64,000 nt of DNA from Pseudomonas sp. LD120 (lineage in GTDB: Bacteria > Pseudomonadota > Gammaproteobacteria > Pseudomonadales > Pseudomonadaceae). Made by a program: the position numbers and the translations under genes. The notes under the pieces are model-generated. The model saw only the letters and a list, made by a program, of their open reading frames with translations. It was not told where the DNA came from and did no database searches. Shown piece after piece: positions 33,727 through 42,568 of this stretch (within the stretch, counting starts at the first letter, position 1; the number at the start of each line of letters is the position of its first letter). Location of the stretch: contig NZ_WVHL01000003.1 of NCBI RefSeq assembly GCF_009861525.1, positions 1,240,001-1,304,000 of the forward strand, given 5' to 3'.

Positions 33727-35352
33727 TCAGAAAATGTAGTCGGTGGTCAGGAAGCTGGAGTCGCGATTGCGGATGATGTCACTGATCAGTTCTTTGTTGC
33801 GCTCCTGGAACTTGGTCGCTACCAGGGTGCGGATCGAGAAGGTGCGCAACGCATCATGCACCGACAGCGTGCCCTCGGCGGAGTTCTTGCGACCGTTGAA
33901 GGGGAAGGTGTCCGGGCCGCGCTGGCATTGGGCGTTGAGGTTGATCCGCCCGACCTGGTTGGCGAAGGTGTCCACCAGCCGGCCGATCACCGCCGGGTCG
34001 CTGCCGAACAGGCTCAGTTGCTGGCCGAAATCCGATTCCAGGACGTAGTCGATCACTGTGTCCAGGTCGCGGTAGGGCACGATGGGCACCACCGGGCCGA
34101 ACTGTTCCTCGTGGTAGACGCGCATCTGCGGGGTCACCGGGTACAGCACCGCCGGGTAGAAGAACGACGCCCGGGAAGTGCCGCCGTCAGGGTTCACCAC
34201 GCGCGCGCCATGGGCCTGGGCATCGGCCACCAGGGCGTGCAGGTAGTCGACCTTGCCGTGCTCTGGCAGTGGCGTCAGGGCCACCCCAGGCTCCCAGGGC
34301 ATGCCCGGTTTGAGGCTCTGCAGCTTGGCGTTGAACTGCTCGATGAAGCGCTGCACCACGCTTTCATGGACGAACAGGATCTTCAGCGCGGTGCAGCGCT
34401 GGCCATTGAATGACAACGAACCGGTGAGGGCTTCGCTGACTGCGTTGTCCAGGTCGGCATCGGGCAGCACGATCCCGGGGTTCTTCGCGTCCAGGCCCAG
34501 GGCTGAGCGCAGGCGGTGCGGCTTGGGGTGGAGTTTCTTCAGGGCGCTGGCGGCCTTGTTGGTGCCGATGAAGGCGAAGATGTCGATCTTGCCGCTGGCC
34601 ATCAGCGCACTGACGGTCTCGCGGCCGCTGCCGTAGATGACGTTGATCACCCCGGCCGGGAAGCTGTCGCGGAAGGCTTCCAGCAACGGGCGGATCAGCA
34701 GCACACCGAGCTTGGCCGGCTTGAACACCACGGTGTTGCCCATGATCAGCGCCGGGATCAGGGTGGTGAAGGTTTCGTTCAGCGGGTAGTTGTAAGGGCC
34801 CATGCACAGGGCCACGCCCAGGGGCACGCGGCGGATCTGGCCGAGGGTGTCCTGCTCCAGTTCGAAGCGGCTGGAGCGCCGGTCCAGTTCCTTGAGCGCC
34901 TCGATGGTGTCGACGATGTAGTCGCAGGTGCGGTCGAACTCTTTTTCCGAGTCCTTGAGGTTTTTGCCGATCTCCCACATCAGCAGCTTGACCACCGCCG
35001 AGCGCTGTTCGCGCATGCGCTGCAAAAACGCCTCGACGTGCTGAATGCGTTCGGCCACGCGCATCGTTGGCCAGGCGCCCCGGCCCCGGTCATAGGCGCA
35101 CACCGCGGCGTCCAGGGCGGTGAGGGCGGTGTCGGCGTCCAGCAGCGGCGTACTGCCCAGGATCGCTTGTTGCTCACCGTCGGCCCCGCTCAGGTAGATC
35201 GGGCTTCTGACCTGGGCCACCGGGCCGCTCCAAGTGCGCAGTTCACCGTCCACCAGGTACTCCGTTTGTTCAACCGGGTCGGGCAGGCGATAGGGTTCGG
35301 GGATGTCGGCGGCAGCGGGAAACAGGTTGTTGAGGACATTGGTTGTGGTCAT
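33727..35352 (-). CDS. NADP-dependent glyceraldehyde-3-phosphate dehydrogenase (aldehyde dehydrogenase superfamily)
   Basis: A 541-residue aldehyde dehydrogenase that would oxidise glyceraldehyde-3-phosphate directly to 3-phosphoglycerate without phosphate, making NADPH. Visible: ALCMGPYNYPLNETFTTLIP and VVFKPAK (cofactor binding), ALGLDAKNPGIVLPDADLDN, catalytic Cys in SLSFNGQRCTALK, YHEEQFGPVVPIVPY and a typical NAQCQRGPDTFPFNGRKNSA tail. The ATG at 35352 follows GGGGTAGAG; an upstream in-frame start at 35412 adds a non-conserved leader. It is monocistronic between the broken FUSC-family gene and an AraC gene on the same strand. Confidence 0.86.
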   Translation of the reverse strand: MTTTNVLNNLFPAAADIPEPYRLPDPVEQTEYLVDGELRTWSGPVAQVRSPIYLSGADGEQQAILGSTPLLDADTALTALDAAVCAYDRGRGAWPTMRVAERIQHVEAFLQRMREQRSAVVKLLMWEIGKNLKDSEKEFDRTCDYIVDTIEALKELDRRSSRFELEQDTLGQIRRVPLGVALCMGPYNYPLNETFTTLIPALIMGNTVVFKPAKLGVLLIRPLLEAFRDSFPAGVINVIYGSGRETVSALMASGKIDIFAFIGTNKAASALKKLHPKPHRLRSALGLDAKNPGIVLPDADLDNAVSEALTGSLSFNGQRCTALKILFVHESVVQRFIEQFNAKLQSLKPGMPWEPGVALTPLPEHGKVDYLHALVADAQAHGARVVNPDGGTSRASFFYPAVLYPVTPQMRVYHEEQFGPVVPIVPYRDLDTVIDYVLESDFGQQLSLFGSDPAVIGRLVDTFANQVGRINLNAQCQRGPDTFPFNGRKNSAEGTLSVHDALRTFSIRTLVATKFQERNKELISDIIRNRDSSFLTTDYIF

Positions 35353-35493
35353 GACTCTACCCCGTGTTGGAAATGGCTCCGGCGCGGATGACTGACTGCG
35401 GCATCGCTCCAAGGTTTATACGCCTCAATGGCCCTAGGCTTTAGTGCTTTGTGCGGTCGGCGCGCAAACGCTCATGGTTTGAGGTTAAACGTT

Positions 35494-36531
35494 TCAGCGG
35501 CTGCCCAGCAACTGGCGGATCAGAGACGGTGTGCTGCCGGTCCAGCGTTTGAATGAGCGGCGGAAATTGGCCGGATCATTGAAGTTCAGGTAGTCGGCCA
35601 CCGCTTCGTTGCTCCAGCCGCGCATCTGGTACAGGTACAGGGCCACGTGTTTGCGCACCTGATCCACTTGTTGCTGATAGCCGCTGCGGTGCTTGCTCAA
35701 CTTGCGTTTGAGGGTCGCCGGGCTCATGGCGAAGGCCAGGGCCGTCTGCTCCAGGCTTGGTGCACGGCGCACGTGGGTTTGCAGGTAGCAGTACAGCGCA
35801 TCGAGAAAGCTCGTTGCAAAGCCCAACTGGCGCAGGTGCTCATTGGCTTCCAGGCGCGCTACCTGGCCGGCGGTGGCTGAAGCCCTGGGCCAGGGCCGGG
35901 TCAGGAACTCCCGGGGAAGGCGCATCAGGTCCAGGGGGCGGTTGAACTGGGTCTGCTCGCCCAGGTGCACCCAGTACTGCTCGACGTAACGCGGTTCGGC
36001 GTGGCTGAAGCTGCATTCCCAGGGCAGCCGCTGGCCGCCGAGCCACTGACTCATGGCCGCCAGCGAGGTCATGCTGGCCTCCAGCACAAAGCGCCAGTGC
36101 TCGCCGGCTCCGCAGTTGTCCAGCCAGTAGCAATAGGCGTGGTGCTCATCCAGCACCAGGCGCGGGCTGGCCAGCGGGCTGAGCAGGGCCTGTTGCTGCA
36201 CCAGGGCATCCAGCGCCTGATGCAGGTTCTGTGCATGGCGCAGGGCGTGACTGGCGGCGCCGTAATGCCCGGGCAGCAGGCGCTGGCCGAACAGGAAGCT
36301 GCTGTCGTCGGCGTCCAGCAGGCGTCGGCTGTTGCCGATCAGCGCCAGGAACTGCTGGGGGCTGAGGCGGGTCTGGCCGGCGAGGATGTCCTCGTGGAAC
36401 AGCCCGGTGCCGCGCAGCAGGCGATGGCTGTCGATGTTCCGGGACAACGCCAGGTCGATCAGCGCCGCCGGTTGATAGTGCCCGGGGATGAAGCGGGTAT
36501 CGGCTTCGTACCAGGTGGTTTTCACGGTCAT
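35494..36531 (-). CDS. AraC-family transcriptional regulator
   Basis: A 345-residue regulator of the OruR/ArgR-like type: an N-terminal ligand-sensing domain (about 20-210, arabinose-binding-like PF12625) and a C-terminal double HTH (APSLEQTALAFAMSPATLKR; WSNEAVADYLNFNDPANFRR, then SFKRWTGSTPSLIRQ). The target is unknown. The degenerate GGDEF gene ends nine bases upstream, so the two are probably one transcript. Confidence 0.9.
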   Translation of the reverse strand: MTVKTTWYEADTRFIPGHYQPAALIDLALSRNIDSHRLLRGTGLFHEDILAGQTRLSPQQFLALIGNSRRLLDADDSSFLFGQRLLPGHYGAASHALRHAQNLHQALDALVQQQALLSPLASPRLVLDEHHAYCYWLDNCGAGEHWRFVLEASMTSLAAMSQWLGGQRLPWECSFSHAEPRYVEQYWVHLGEQTQFNRPLDLMRLPREFLTRPWPRASATAGQVARLEANEHLRQLGFATSFLDALYCYLQTHVRRAPSLEQTALAFAMSPATLKRKLSKHRSGYQQQVDQVRKHVALYLYQMRGWSNEAVADYLNFNDPANFRRSFKRWTGSTPSLIRQLLGSR

Positions 36532-36540
36532 GACGGCGCC

Positions 36541-37455
36541 TCAGGCGGTTTTCGCCAAGGGCTGCTTGGCCCGGGCCAGGGCCAGATTGAGGCGCTTGAG
36601 CAGACCTTCCGGGGTTTCCTCCAGGGCCATCACCACCGCGCTGCTGGCCGCCAGGTGCAGGCGCTCGCCGTGTTGCCGGGTCTTGTGGGCCAGGGCCTGC
36701 ACGGCTTGTTGCAGCTCCAGGGCCAATAGCTGCGCCTGACGCTCCCCGGTGTTGGGCAGCAGCACCACGAAGCGGTCGCCGGCCAGCCGGCACAGCAGGT
36801 CCTGGCGCCGCAGGTTGAGCAGCAGCACATGGCTCAGGGCCTGCAATACCGCATCGCCCTCGGCGTGGCCATAGTTCTGGTTGATCGCCGCAAAGCGGTC
36901 CAGGTCCAGGGCCAGCAGCGACAGCGGCTGTTGCTGACGGCGGCTGTCTTCCAGACCAACGGCCAGCTCGCGTTTGAGGTACTCGGCGCCGGCCAGCGGC
37001 GTGAGCTTGTCGAACTGGCGGTGCTCGCGAAACAGCCGTTCCTTCTTTTCCATCTGCGCGCTGATGGCCAACTGTTCGCGGTGCCAGTGGTAGATGCCAA
37101 TGGTCAGCAGGATCATGCCGATGGGCATTGGCCCGGACTCCAGCCAGTGGTCCCAGGTGATGCTGGCGGGCAGGCGGATGAACTCGTCGAGGCTGTCGAT
37201 CCACCAGGAAAAGAAAATGCAGCTCAGGCCCAGGGCCAGGTAGTGGGTGACCCGTCCGGCGGGGCGGCTCTTGAGTACCAGCGCGAGCCAGACCAGGGCC
37301 AGCAGCGCCGAACCGCCTTCACCGATGATGTCCAGCCACTGCCACTCGTTGACCGGTTTCAGCGTGCCGCAAGCCAGATGCAGCAACAGCCCGGCATTGG
37401 CCGCCAGCAACAGCGCGGCGAGTTTCCAGCGATGGGGTTTGAGCACGCAGAACAT
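36541..37455 (-). CDS. membrane GGDEF-domain protein with degenerate active site
   Basis: A 304-residue protein: four hydrophobic segments in the first 130 residues (LAALLLAANAGLLLHLAC; ALLALVWLALVL; YLALGLSCIFFSWWI; PMPIGMILLTIGI), then a GGDEF fold (LDRFAAINQNYGHAEGDAVL). The signature reads RLAGDRFVVLLP: the GGDEF motif is AGDRF, so the catalytic Glu is Arg. It is therefore probably not an active diguanylate cyclase and may act by binding a nucleotide or a partner. It precedes an AraC gene by nine bases. Confidence 0.85.
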   Translation of the reverse strand: MFCVLKPHRWKLAALLLAANAGLLLHLACGTLKPVNEWQWLDIIGEGGSALLALVWLALVLKSRPAGRVTHYLALGLSCIFFSWWIDSLDEFIRLPASITWDHWLESGPMPIGMILLTIGIYHWHREQLAISAQMEKKERLFREHRQFDKLTPLAGAEYLKRELAVGLEDSRRQQQPLSLLALDLDRFAAINQNYGHAEGDAVLQALSHVLLLNLRRQDLLCRLAGDRFVVLLPNTGERQAQLLALELQQAVQALAHKTRQHGERLHLAASSAVVMALEETPEGLLKRLNLALARAKQPLAKTA

Positions 37456-37696
37456 GGCCGCGATCCTTTTGCCAGGAGTGAGAGGGCGCCAGCACAGCAG
37501 ATGTTGATGACAGCCGGGTGACGACGGAAAAAACCTGCCGGAGGTCGAATCAGCTCACGCCGGTGGCGGTTTTTTTCTGGGTGCTCCAGCCGGTCGCGGT
37601 ACGGGGGCGGCCATGATCCTGGCGGCGCCGGGCCCGGCGAGCCCGGAGGTTGCGCCCCGGCGGCGGGCTTGCACTGGCGTGCGCGAACCGGTTCAT

Positions 37697-37719
37697 GCGG
37701 GGTGTGCGACACACCCCGC
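37697..37719. repeat. perfect inverted repeat, 10-bp arms
   Basis: GCGGGGTGTG-CGA-CACACCCCGC lies between the divergent GGDEF and receptor genes. No T-tract follows, so it may be an operator rather than a terminator. The rest of 37456-37861 holds no gene I can support. Confidence 0.5.
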
Positions 37720-37861
37720 GATTCAGCGGTTGTAGCCGCTGTGCAAACAGGCGCAGGCAGGTTCTAGCGCTACGCCAAGGCCTTGCATGGCAGGTCATTT
37801 CAGCTCATTCCGAGCCTCGACCCCCTGGCCCGGGCACGTTTGTGCCCGCTGCAGCCGAGGC

Positions 37862-37879
37862 CTGTCACAGAACCGTCAT
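37862..37879 (+). promoter_or_regulatory. Pho box (PhoB binding site) before receptor gene
   Basis: CTGTCACAGAACCGTCAT is a 7-4-7 direct repeat close to the PhoB consensus CTGTCAT-N4-CTGTCAT, 76 bases before the receptor ATG. It fits with the phytase downstream, implying induction by phosphate starvation. Confidence 0.75.
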
Positions 37880-37954
37880 TGGCCGACCCTAGCGTGCCCT
37901 CCCAGTTGCCGGGCCCCTTGCCCGGCGTTAGCGGACTCTTGGGGGAGGACCATC

Positions 37955-40477
37955 ATGTACAGGCGCAGCAGTCCCGGGCTTGTCAGCTTTACCTTGACCG
38001 CGGTGGCCATGGCCATCGCCAGTGAACGCTTGAGCGCCGCCGAAACGGCTGCCACCGAGCACGTTCAAGTGGTGGGGCAGGCCGCCAGCATCGATCAGGC
38101 GCTCAAGGAGCAACGGCGTTCGGACAGCATCGAAAGCGTGGTGCACGCCGACGGCGTGGCCCAGTTGCCGGACCAGAACGTGGCCGAAGCGGTGCAGCGC
38201 CTGCCGGGCATCAGCATCGAACGCGATCAGGGCGAGGGGCGCTTCGTTAGCGTCCGCGGCCTGGGCCCGGACCTCAACAGCGTGACCATCAACGGCACCC
38301 TGGTGCCGTCCCCGGAGAGCAAACGCCGGGCCGTGGCCCTGGACGTATTGCCCTCGGAGCTGGTGCAGTCGCTGTCGGTGATCAAGACCCTGACCCCGGA
38401 CATGGACGCCAACTCCCTGGGCGGCACCGTGGATGTGAAAAGCCTCTCGGCCTTCGACCACAAGGGCCTGTTCTACAGCGGCAGCAGCGAGGCCAGCTAC
38501 GACCAGAACACCCGCCAGACCAGCCCGAAATTCTCCGGCGCGGCGAGCAACCGCTTCAGCCTCGGCGACGGCATCGACAACTTCGGCGTGGCCGCAGCCC
38601 TGAGTTGGCAGAAGCGCGATTTCGGTTCCGACAACGTCGAGACCGGCGGCGCCTGGGACTTCGAGCGGGGCGCCAGGTTGCAGTCTTTCGAGCAGCGCGA
38701 CTATGCCATTAGCCGCGAGCGTGCCGGCGGCGGCCTGAACTTCGACTACCAGCCCGACGACGGCAGCCGTTACTACCTGCGCACCCTCTACAGCCGCTAC
38801 AAGGACAGCGAGACGCGCAACTCCGCCAGCATCGAGTTCGCCGACCCCTTGGCCGCCGGGGAGCGCGGCGCCGCCGAGGCCAAGCGCAAGCTCAAGCAGC
38901 GCGAGGAAACCCAGGAGATCCAGTCCTACGTGTTCGGCGGCGAGCGCCTGCTGGGCCTGTGGACCCTCAGCGGCCAGACCGGCTACAGCCGCTCCAGCGA
39001 AGACAGCCCGGCGCATATCGCCGGGGCCACCTTCAAGGGCAACAGCGATTTTTCCGACAGTGGTTTCCATGACAACGGCAAGCCGCGCCCGGTGATGGGG
39101 GCGGGCTTCTACAACCCGGCCAACTACACCCTGGACAAGGTCGACTGGGAACAGCAGAACACCACCGACACCGAGAAGAACCTGCGTCTGGACCTGGCCC
39201 GGGACTATGACCTCAGTGGCTACGCCGCGCAGTTCAAGTTCGGCGGCAAAGTCAGCCGGCGCAACAAGGACAACGACCTGGAAGCCTGGGTCTACAAGGA
39301 CTTCGATACCCTGGGCTTCACCGACCAGCAGCTCAACCTTGGGCAGTTCCAGAAGGGCAGCGTGGACTATTCCCTGGGCCGCTTCGGCCCGGGCATCAGT
39401 GGCGGCGCCATCAAGCAACTGATCGGCGGCCTGAATCCGGCGGCCTTCTACGACGAGGAAGAATCCCGGGTCAACGACTTCACGATCCGCGAAGACATCA
39501 ACGCCGGCTACTTCATGAACACCCTGGATATCGACGACTGGCGCTTCATTGCCGGCCTGCGCTACGAGGGCACCGAGTTCGAGGCCAAGGGCACCGGGGT
39601 CACCGACGGCGCCTTCACCGCCAGCGATACCCAGCGCCGCTACCAGCACTGGCTGCCGGGGCTGCATGCGCGCTACCAGTTGGACAAGAACACCCAGCTG
39701 CGCGCGGCCTGGACCAAGAGCGTGGTGCGCCCGACCTTCGGCCAACTGGCCCCAGGCTTTGTCATCGACGGCGACGAGGCGAGCTTCGGCAACCCGAACC
39801 TCAAGCCCCTGGAGTCAAGCAACCTGGATCTGGGCATCGAGCACTACATGGGCCGCGCCGGCAGCGTCTCGGCCTTCGTGTTTTACAAGGACATCCAGAA
39901 TTTCGTCTACAACACCGACCTGGCCGGCACCGGCGCCTGGAGCGGGTTCTCCGAGGCGCACACCTTCGCCAACGGCGACAGCGCCAAGCTGTATGGCCTG
40001 GAGCTGGCCTACTCGCAGAAGTTCGACTGGCTGCCGGCGCCGTGGAACGGCCTGCTGCTGGGCGCCAACAGCACCTTCAGCCGCTCCAGCGCGAGCATCG
40101 AAGGCTTCGACCAGAAGGCCGGGGTCAACCGCAAGCGCGACATCGACCTGCCCAACCAGTCGGACACCGTGGGCAACCTGATGCTCGGCTGGGAAGACGA
40201 CACGCTCAGCCTGCGCCTGTCGGCCAACTACAAGTCGGCTTACCTCTATGAGCTGGCCTCGATCAGTGACAAGGCCCACGACCTGCACGTGGATGCCCAG
40301 ACCTTCGTCGATTTCAGCGCCAAGTATTCCCTGAGCAAGAACCTGCAACTGAGCTTCGAGGCGCAGAACCTCACCGACCAGGCGTACTTCGTCTACACCG
40401 GCAACCGCTCCTACAACGCCCAGTACGAGGAATACGGCCCGACCTACACGCTCGGCCTGACCTTCACCCATTTCTAA
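37955..40477 (+). CDS. TonB-dependent outer-membrane receptor, phytase-linked
   Basis: An 840-residue receptor. The signal peptide (MYRRSSPGLVSFTLTAVAMA) is cleaved near LSA-AE, followed by a TonB-box-like EHVQVVG, a plug domain (about 45-170: QLPDQNVAEAVQRLPGISIE, RGLGPDLNSVTINGTLV) and a beta barrel ending in ...YTLGLTFTHF with the C-terminal Phe typical of outer-membrane proteins. The sequence resembles the Xanthomonas/Caulobacter-type TonB receptors for large organic nutrients more than siderophore receptors. RBS GGGGGAGGA. The operon with phytase, ExbB, ExbD and TonB and the Pho box suggest uptake of phytate or inositol phosphates; the substrate is inference. Confidence 0.9.
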   Translation: MYRRSSPGLVSFTLTAVAMAIASERLSAAETAATEHVQVVGQAASIDQALKEQRRSDSIESVVHADGVAQLPDQNVAEAVQRLPGISIERDQGEGRFVSVRGLGPDLNSVTINGTLVPSPESKRRAVALDVLPSELVQSLSVIKTLTPDMDANSLGGTVDVKSLSAFDHKGLFYSGSSEASYDQNTRQTSPKFSGAASNRFSLGDGIDNFGVAAALSWQKRDFGSDNVETGGAWDFERGARLQSFEQRDYAISRERAGGGLNFDYQPDDGSRYYLRTLYSRYKDSETRNSASIEFADPLAAGERGAAEAKRKLKQREETQEIQSYVFGGERLLGLWTLSGQTGYSRSSEDSPAHIAGATFKGNSDFSDSGFHDNGKPRPVMGAGFYNPANYTLDKVDWEQQNTTDTEKNLRLDLARDYDLSGYAAQFKFGGKVSRRNKDNDLEAWVYKDFDTLGFTDQQLNLGQFQKGSVDYSLGRFGPGISGGAIKQLIGGLNPAAFYDEEESRVNDFTIREDINAGYFMNTLDIDDWRFIAGLRYEGTEFEAKGTGVTDGAFTASDTQRRYQHWLPGLHARYQLDKNTQLRAAWTKSVVRPTFGQLAPGFVIDGDEASFGNPNLKPLESSNLDLGIEHYMGRAGSVSAFVFYKDIQNFVYNTDLAGTGAWSGFSEAHTFANGDSAKLYGLELAYSQKFDWLPAPWNGLLLGANSTFSRSSASIEGFDQKAGVNRKRDIDLPNQSDTVGNLMLGWEDDTLSLRLSANYKSAYLYELASISDKAHDLHVDAQTFVDFSAKYSLSKNLQLSFEAQNLTDQAYFVYTGNRSYNAQYEEYGPTYTLGLTFTHF

Positions 40478-40516
40478 GTACCGGGCCGTTGCCCGACTGC
40501 ACCTCCAAGGATTGTG

Positions 40517-42475
40517 ATGAGCACTGTATCGACCGCGAAAACTACCCTGCTGGCGCTGTGCATAGGCCTGGCCAGTGGTGCCGTCCTGACCAGTGGCACC
40601 GCCCTGGCCAGCAGCGCTGACCAGGCCGCCCCCGGCGTGCCGGGCCTGACCCTCGAACCCTGGGCCGAGCAGACCCCGGGCGTCACCGGGCTGGGCTTCG
40701 TGCCCGCCGGCACAGGCGCCGACCGGCTGCTGGCCAGCGAGCGCGAAGGCCTGTTGCTGCTGGATGAACGGGGCCGCCAGCTGGCCCGCTTCAAGGGCTC
40801 GTTCAACGGCCTGGACAGCCGCGCCGCCGGCCAGCAACTGCTGGTGGCCAGCCTCGACAACCAGCGCCAGCAGGCACTGCTGCTGAGCCTCGACCCGAAG
40901 GCCCGGCATTGGGGCCAGCCGCTGTACCTGCCGCCTCGCGACTTCCCGGTCAACGGCTTGTGCCTGTACCGCGACGAGGCCAGCAACCTGTTCCTGTTCC
41001 TGGTGGGCGAGGAGGGCAAGGGCGAGCAGTGGCTGGTGGGCCACGGCACGCAACTGAGCGCCGAGCCGCGACGGGTGCGTGGCCTGCCGCTGCCGCCGGA
41101 GGCCAAGTTCTGCCAGGTGGACGACGCCGCCCAGCAACTGCTGGTCAATGAACAGAATGTCGGCTGGTGGGCCTACCCGGCCCATGCCGAAGCCGACACC
41201 GCGCGCCAGCCGGTGGCCCTGCGCGCGCCCTTCGGCGACATCAAGAACAGCGCCGGGGCCATGGCCCTGGTGCCGGGCGGGGTGCTGGGCCTGGACCCGA
41301 ACGCCGCGCAATTGCATCTCTATCAGCAGCAGGAGCAGGGCTGGTCGGCCCAGGCCACCTTGCCCCTGAGCGGCCTCAAGGAGGCGGAAAACATCGCCCT
41401 GCGCGCCAGCGCCAAGGGCCTGCAAGTGTTGCTGCGCGATGACGAGGATGGCCGCCTGTACCAGGGCCAGCTGGACTGGCAGGCCCACGCGCCGGCGCTG
41501 CCGCCGGTATTGCCCAATGTGCAGGCGATGGTGCAGAGCGAACCGGTGGGGCGTCAGGGCGATGCCGCCGATGACCCGGCAATCTGGGTCCACCCGCAGC
41601 AGCCGTCCCTGAGCCGGGTGCTGGGCACCAACAAGAAGCACGGCCTGCTGGCCTACGACCTGCAGGGCAAGCTGTTGCAGGAACTGGCGGTGGGGCGCCT
41701 GAACAACGTCGACGTGCGCCCCAACTTCAAGCTCGGCCAGCAGACCGTGGACCTGGCCGTGGCCAGCAACCGCGACCGCAACAGCCTCAGTCTGTTCGCC
41801 ATCGACCGTACCAGCGGCGAGCTGCGCGAGGCGGGGGAGATCCCCACGCCGCTCAAGGCCATCTACGGCCTGTGCCTGTTCCAGCCCGCCAGCGGCGAGA
41901 TCTATGCGATTGCCAACGACAAGGACGGCACCTTCGTCCAGTACCGCCTGAGTGCGCCGTCCGGCAGTGCCCAGGGCGAACTGGTGCGCCAGTTCAAGGT
42001 GGCCAGCCAGCCCGAGGGTTGCGTCGCCGACGACCAGCGCCAGCGCCTGTTCCTGGGTGAAGAGGACGTCGGGGTCTGGGCCCTGGACGCCCGCCCCGAA
42101 CAACCGGCGACCCTGCACAGGGTGATCAAGGTCGGTGGCCTGTTGCAGGCCGATGTCGAGGGCCTGGCCTTGTACCAGAGCAACGCCCGCGACTACCTGG
42201 TGATTTCCAGCCAAGGCAACGACAGCTACCTGGTGCTCGACGCCGAGCCGCCGTTCGCTTCCCACGGTGCCTTCCGGATTGGCCTCAACGCCGCGGCGGG
42301 GATCGACGGCGCCTCGGAAACCGACGGCCTGGAAGTCACCTCGGCCAACCTCGGCGGGCCCTGGAGCCAGGGCCTGCTGGTGGTCCAGGACGGGCGCAAG
42401 CGCATGCCCGAACAAACCCAGAACTTCAAGTTCGTGCCCTGGGCGGAGGTCACCCGGGCCCTGAAGCTGCCCTGA
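40517..42475 (+). CDS. secreted beta-propeller 3-phytase with tandem propeller domains
   Basis: A 652-residue myo-inositol-hexaphosphate phosphohydrolase. An N-terminal signal (TTLLALCIGLASGAVLTSGT) exports it. Residues about 45-330 form a first, divergent propeller; about 335-650 form the canonical domain with DDPAIWVHPQQPSLSRVLGT, NNVDVRPNF, GLCLFQPASGEIYAIANDKD, QPEGCVADD and ADVEGLALY, residues that bind calcium and phosphate. Dual-domain phytases are known in which the incomplete first domain aids the second. ATG 40517 follows AAGGA by six bases. It frees phosphate from phytate, probably at the surface or periplasm, next to its cognate receptor. Confidence 0.92.
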   Translation: MSTVSTAKTTLLALCIGLASGAVLTSGTALASSADQAAPGVPGLTLEPWAEQTPGVTGLGFVPAGTGADRLLASEREGLLLLDERGRQLARFKGSFNGLDSRAAGQQLLVASLDNQRQQALLLSLDPKARHWGQPLYLPPRDFPVNGLCLYRDEASNLFLFLVGEEGKGEQWLVGHGTQLSAEPRRVRGLPLPPEAKFCQVDDAAQQLLVNEQNVGWWAYPAHAEADTARQPVALRAPFGDIKNSAGAMALVPGGVLGLDPNAAQLHLYQQQEQGWSAQATLPLSGLKEAENIALRASAKGLQVLLRDDEDGRLYQGQLDWQAHAPALPPVLPNVQAMVQSEPVGRQGDAADDPAIWVHPQQPSLSRVLGTNKKHGLLAYDLQGKLLQELAVGRLNNVDVRPNFKLGQQTVDLAVASNRDRNSLSLFAIDRTSGELREAGEIPTPLKAIYGLCLFQPASGEIYAIANDKDGTFVQYRLSAPSGSAQGELVRQFKVASQPEGCVADDQRQRLFLGEEDVGVWALDARPEQPATLHRVIKVGGLLQADVEGLALYQSNARDYLVISSQGNDSYLVLDAEPPFASHGAFRIGLNAAAGIDGASETDGLEVTSANLGGPWSQGLLVVQDGRKRMPEQTQNFKFVPWAEVTRALKLP

Positions 42476-42481
42476 GCCGCG

Positions 42482-42499
42482 CTGTCATCACCCGGTCAT
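42482..42499 (+). promoter_or_regulatory. second Pho box, before exbB
   Basis: CTGTCATCACCCGGTCAT is again a 7-4-7 repeat near the PhoB consensus. It lies in the 93-base gap after the phytase gene, 70 bases before the exbB ATG, so the energy-transducing genes may also have their own PhoB promoter. Confidence 0.65.
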
Positions 42500-42568
42500 C
42501 GGTATTTCATCGAATAACCCCGTCGGCACGGCTCAGGCCCCGGCGGGCACCCGAGAAGGAGTTTCACC

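Noticed and set aside
34480..34510. Apparent loss of the usual catalytic Glu motif (ELGG) in the aldehyde dehydrogenase
   Set aside because: GLDAKNPG occurs at the equivalent position in this subfamily of NADP-type enzymes as I recall it, so it is a family trait rather than a defect.
39815..42415. An 866-codon minus-strand frame opposite receptor and phytase genes
   Set aside because: It is an antisense shadow of GC-rich codons; the plus strand encodes well-recognised receptor and phytase motifs throughout.
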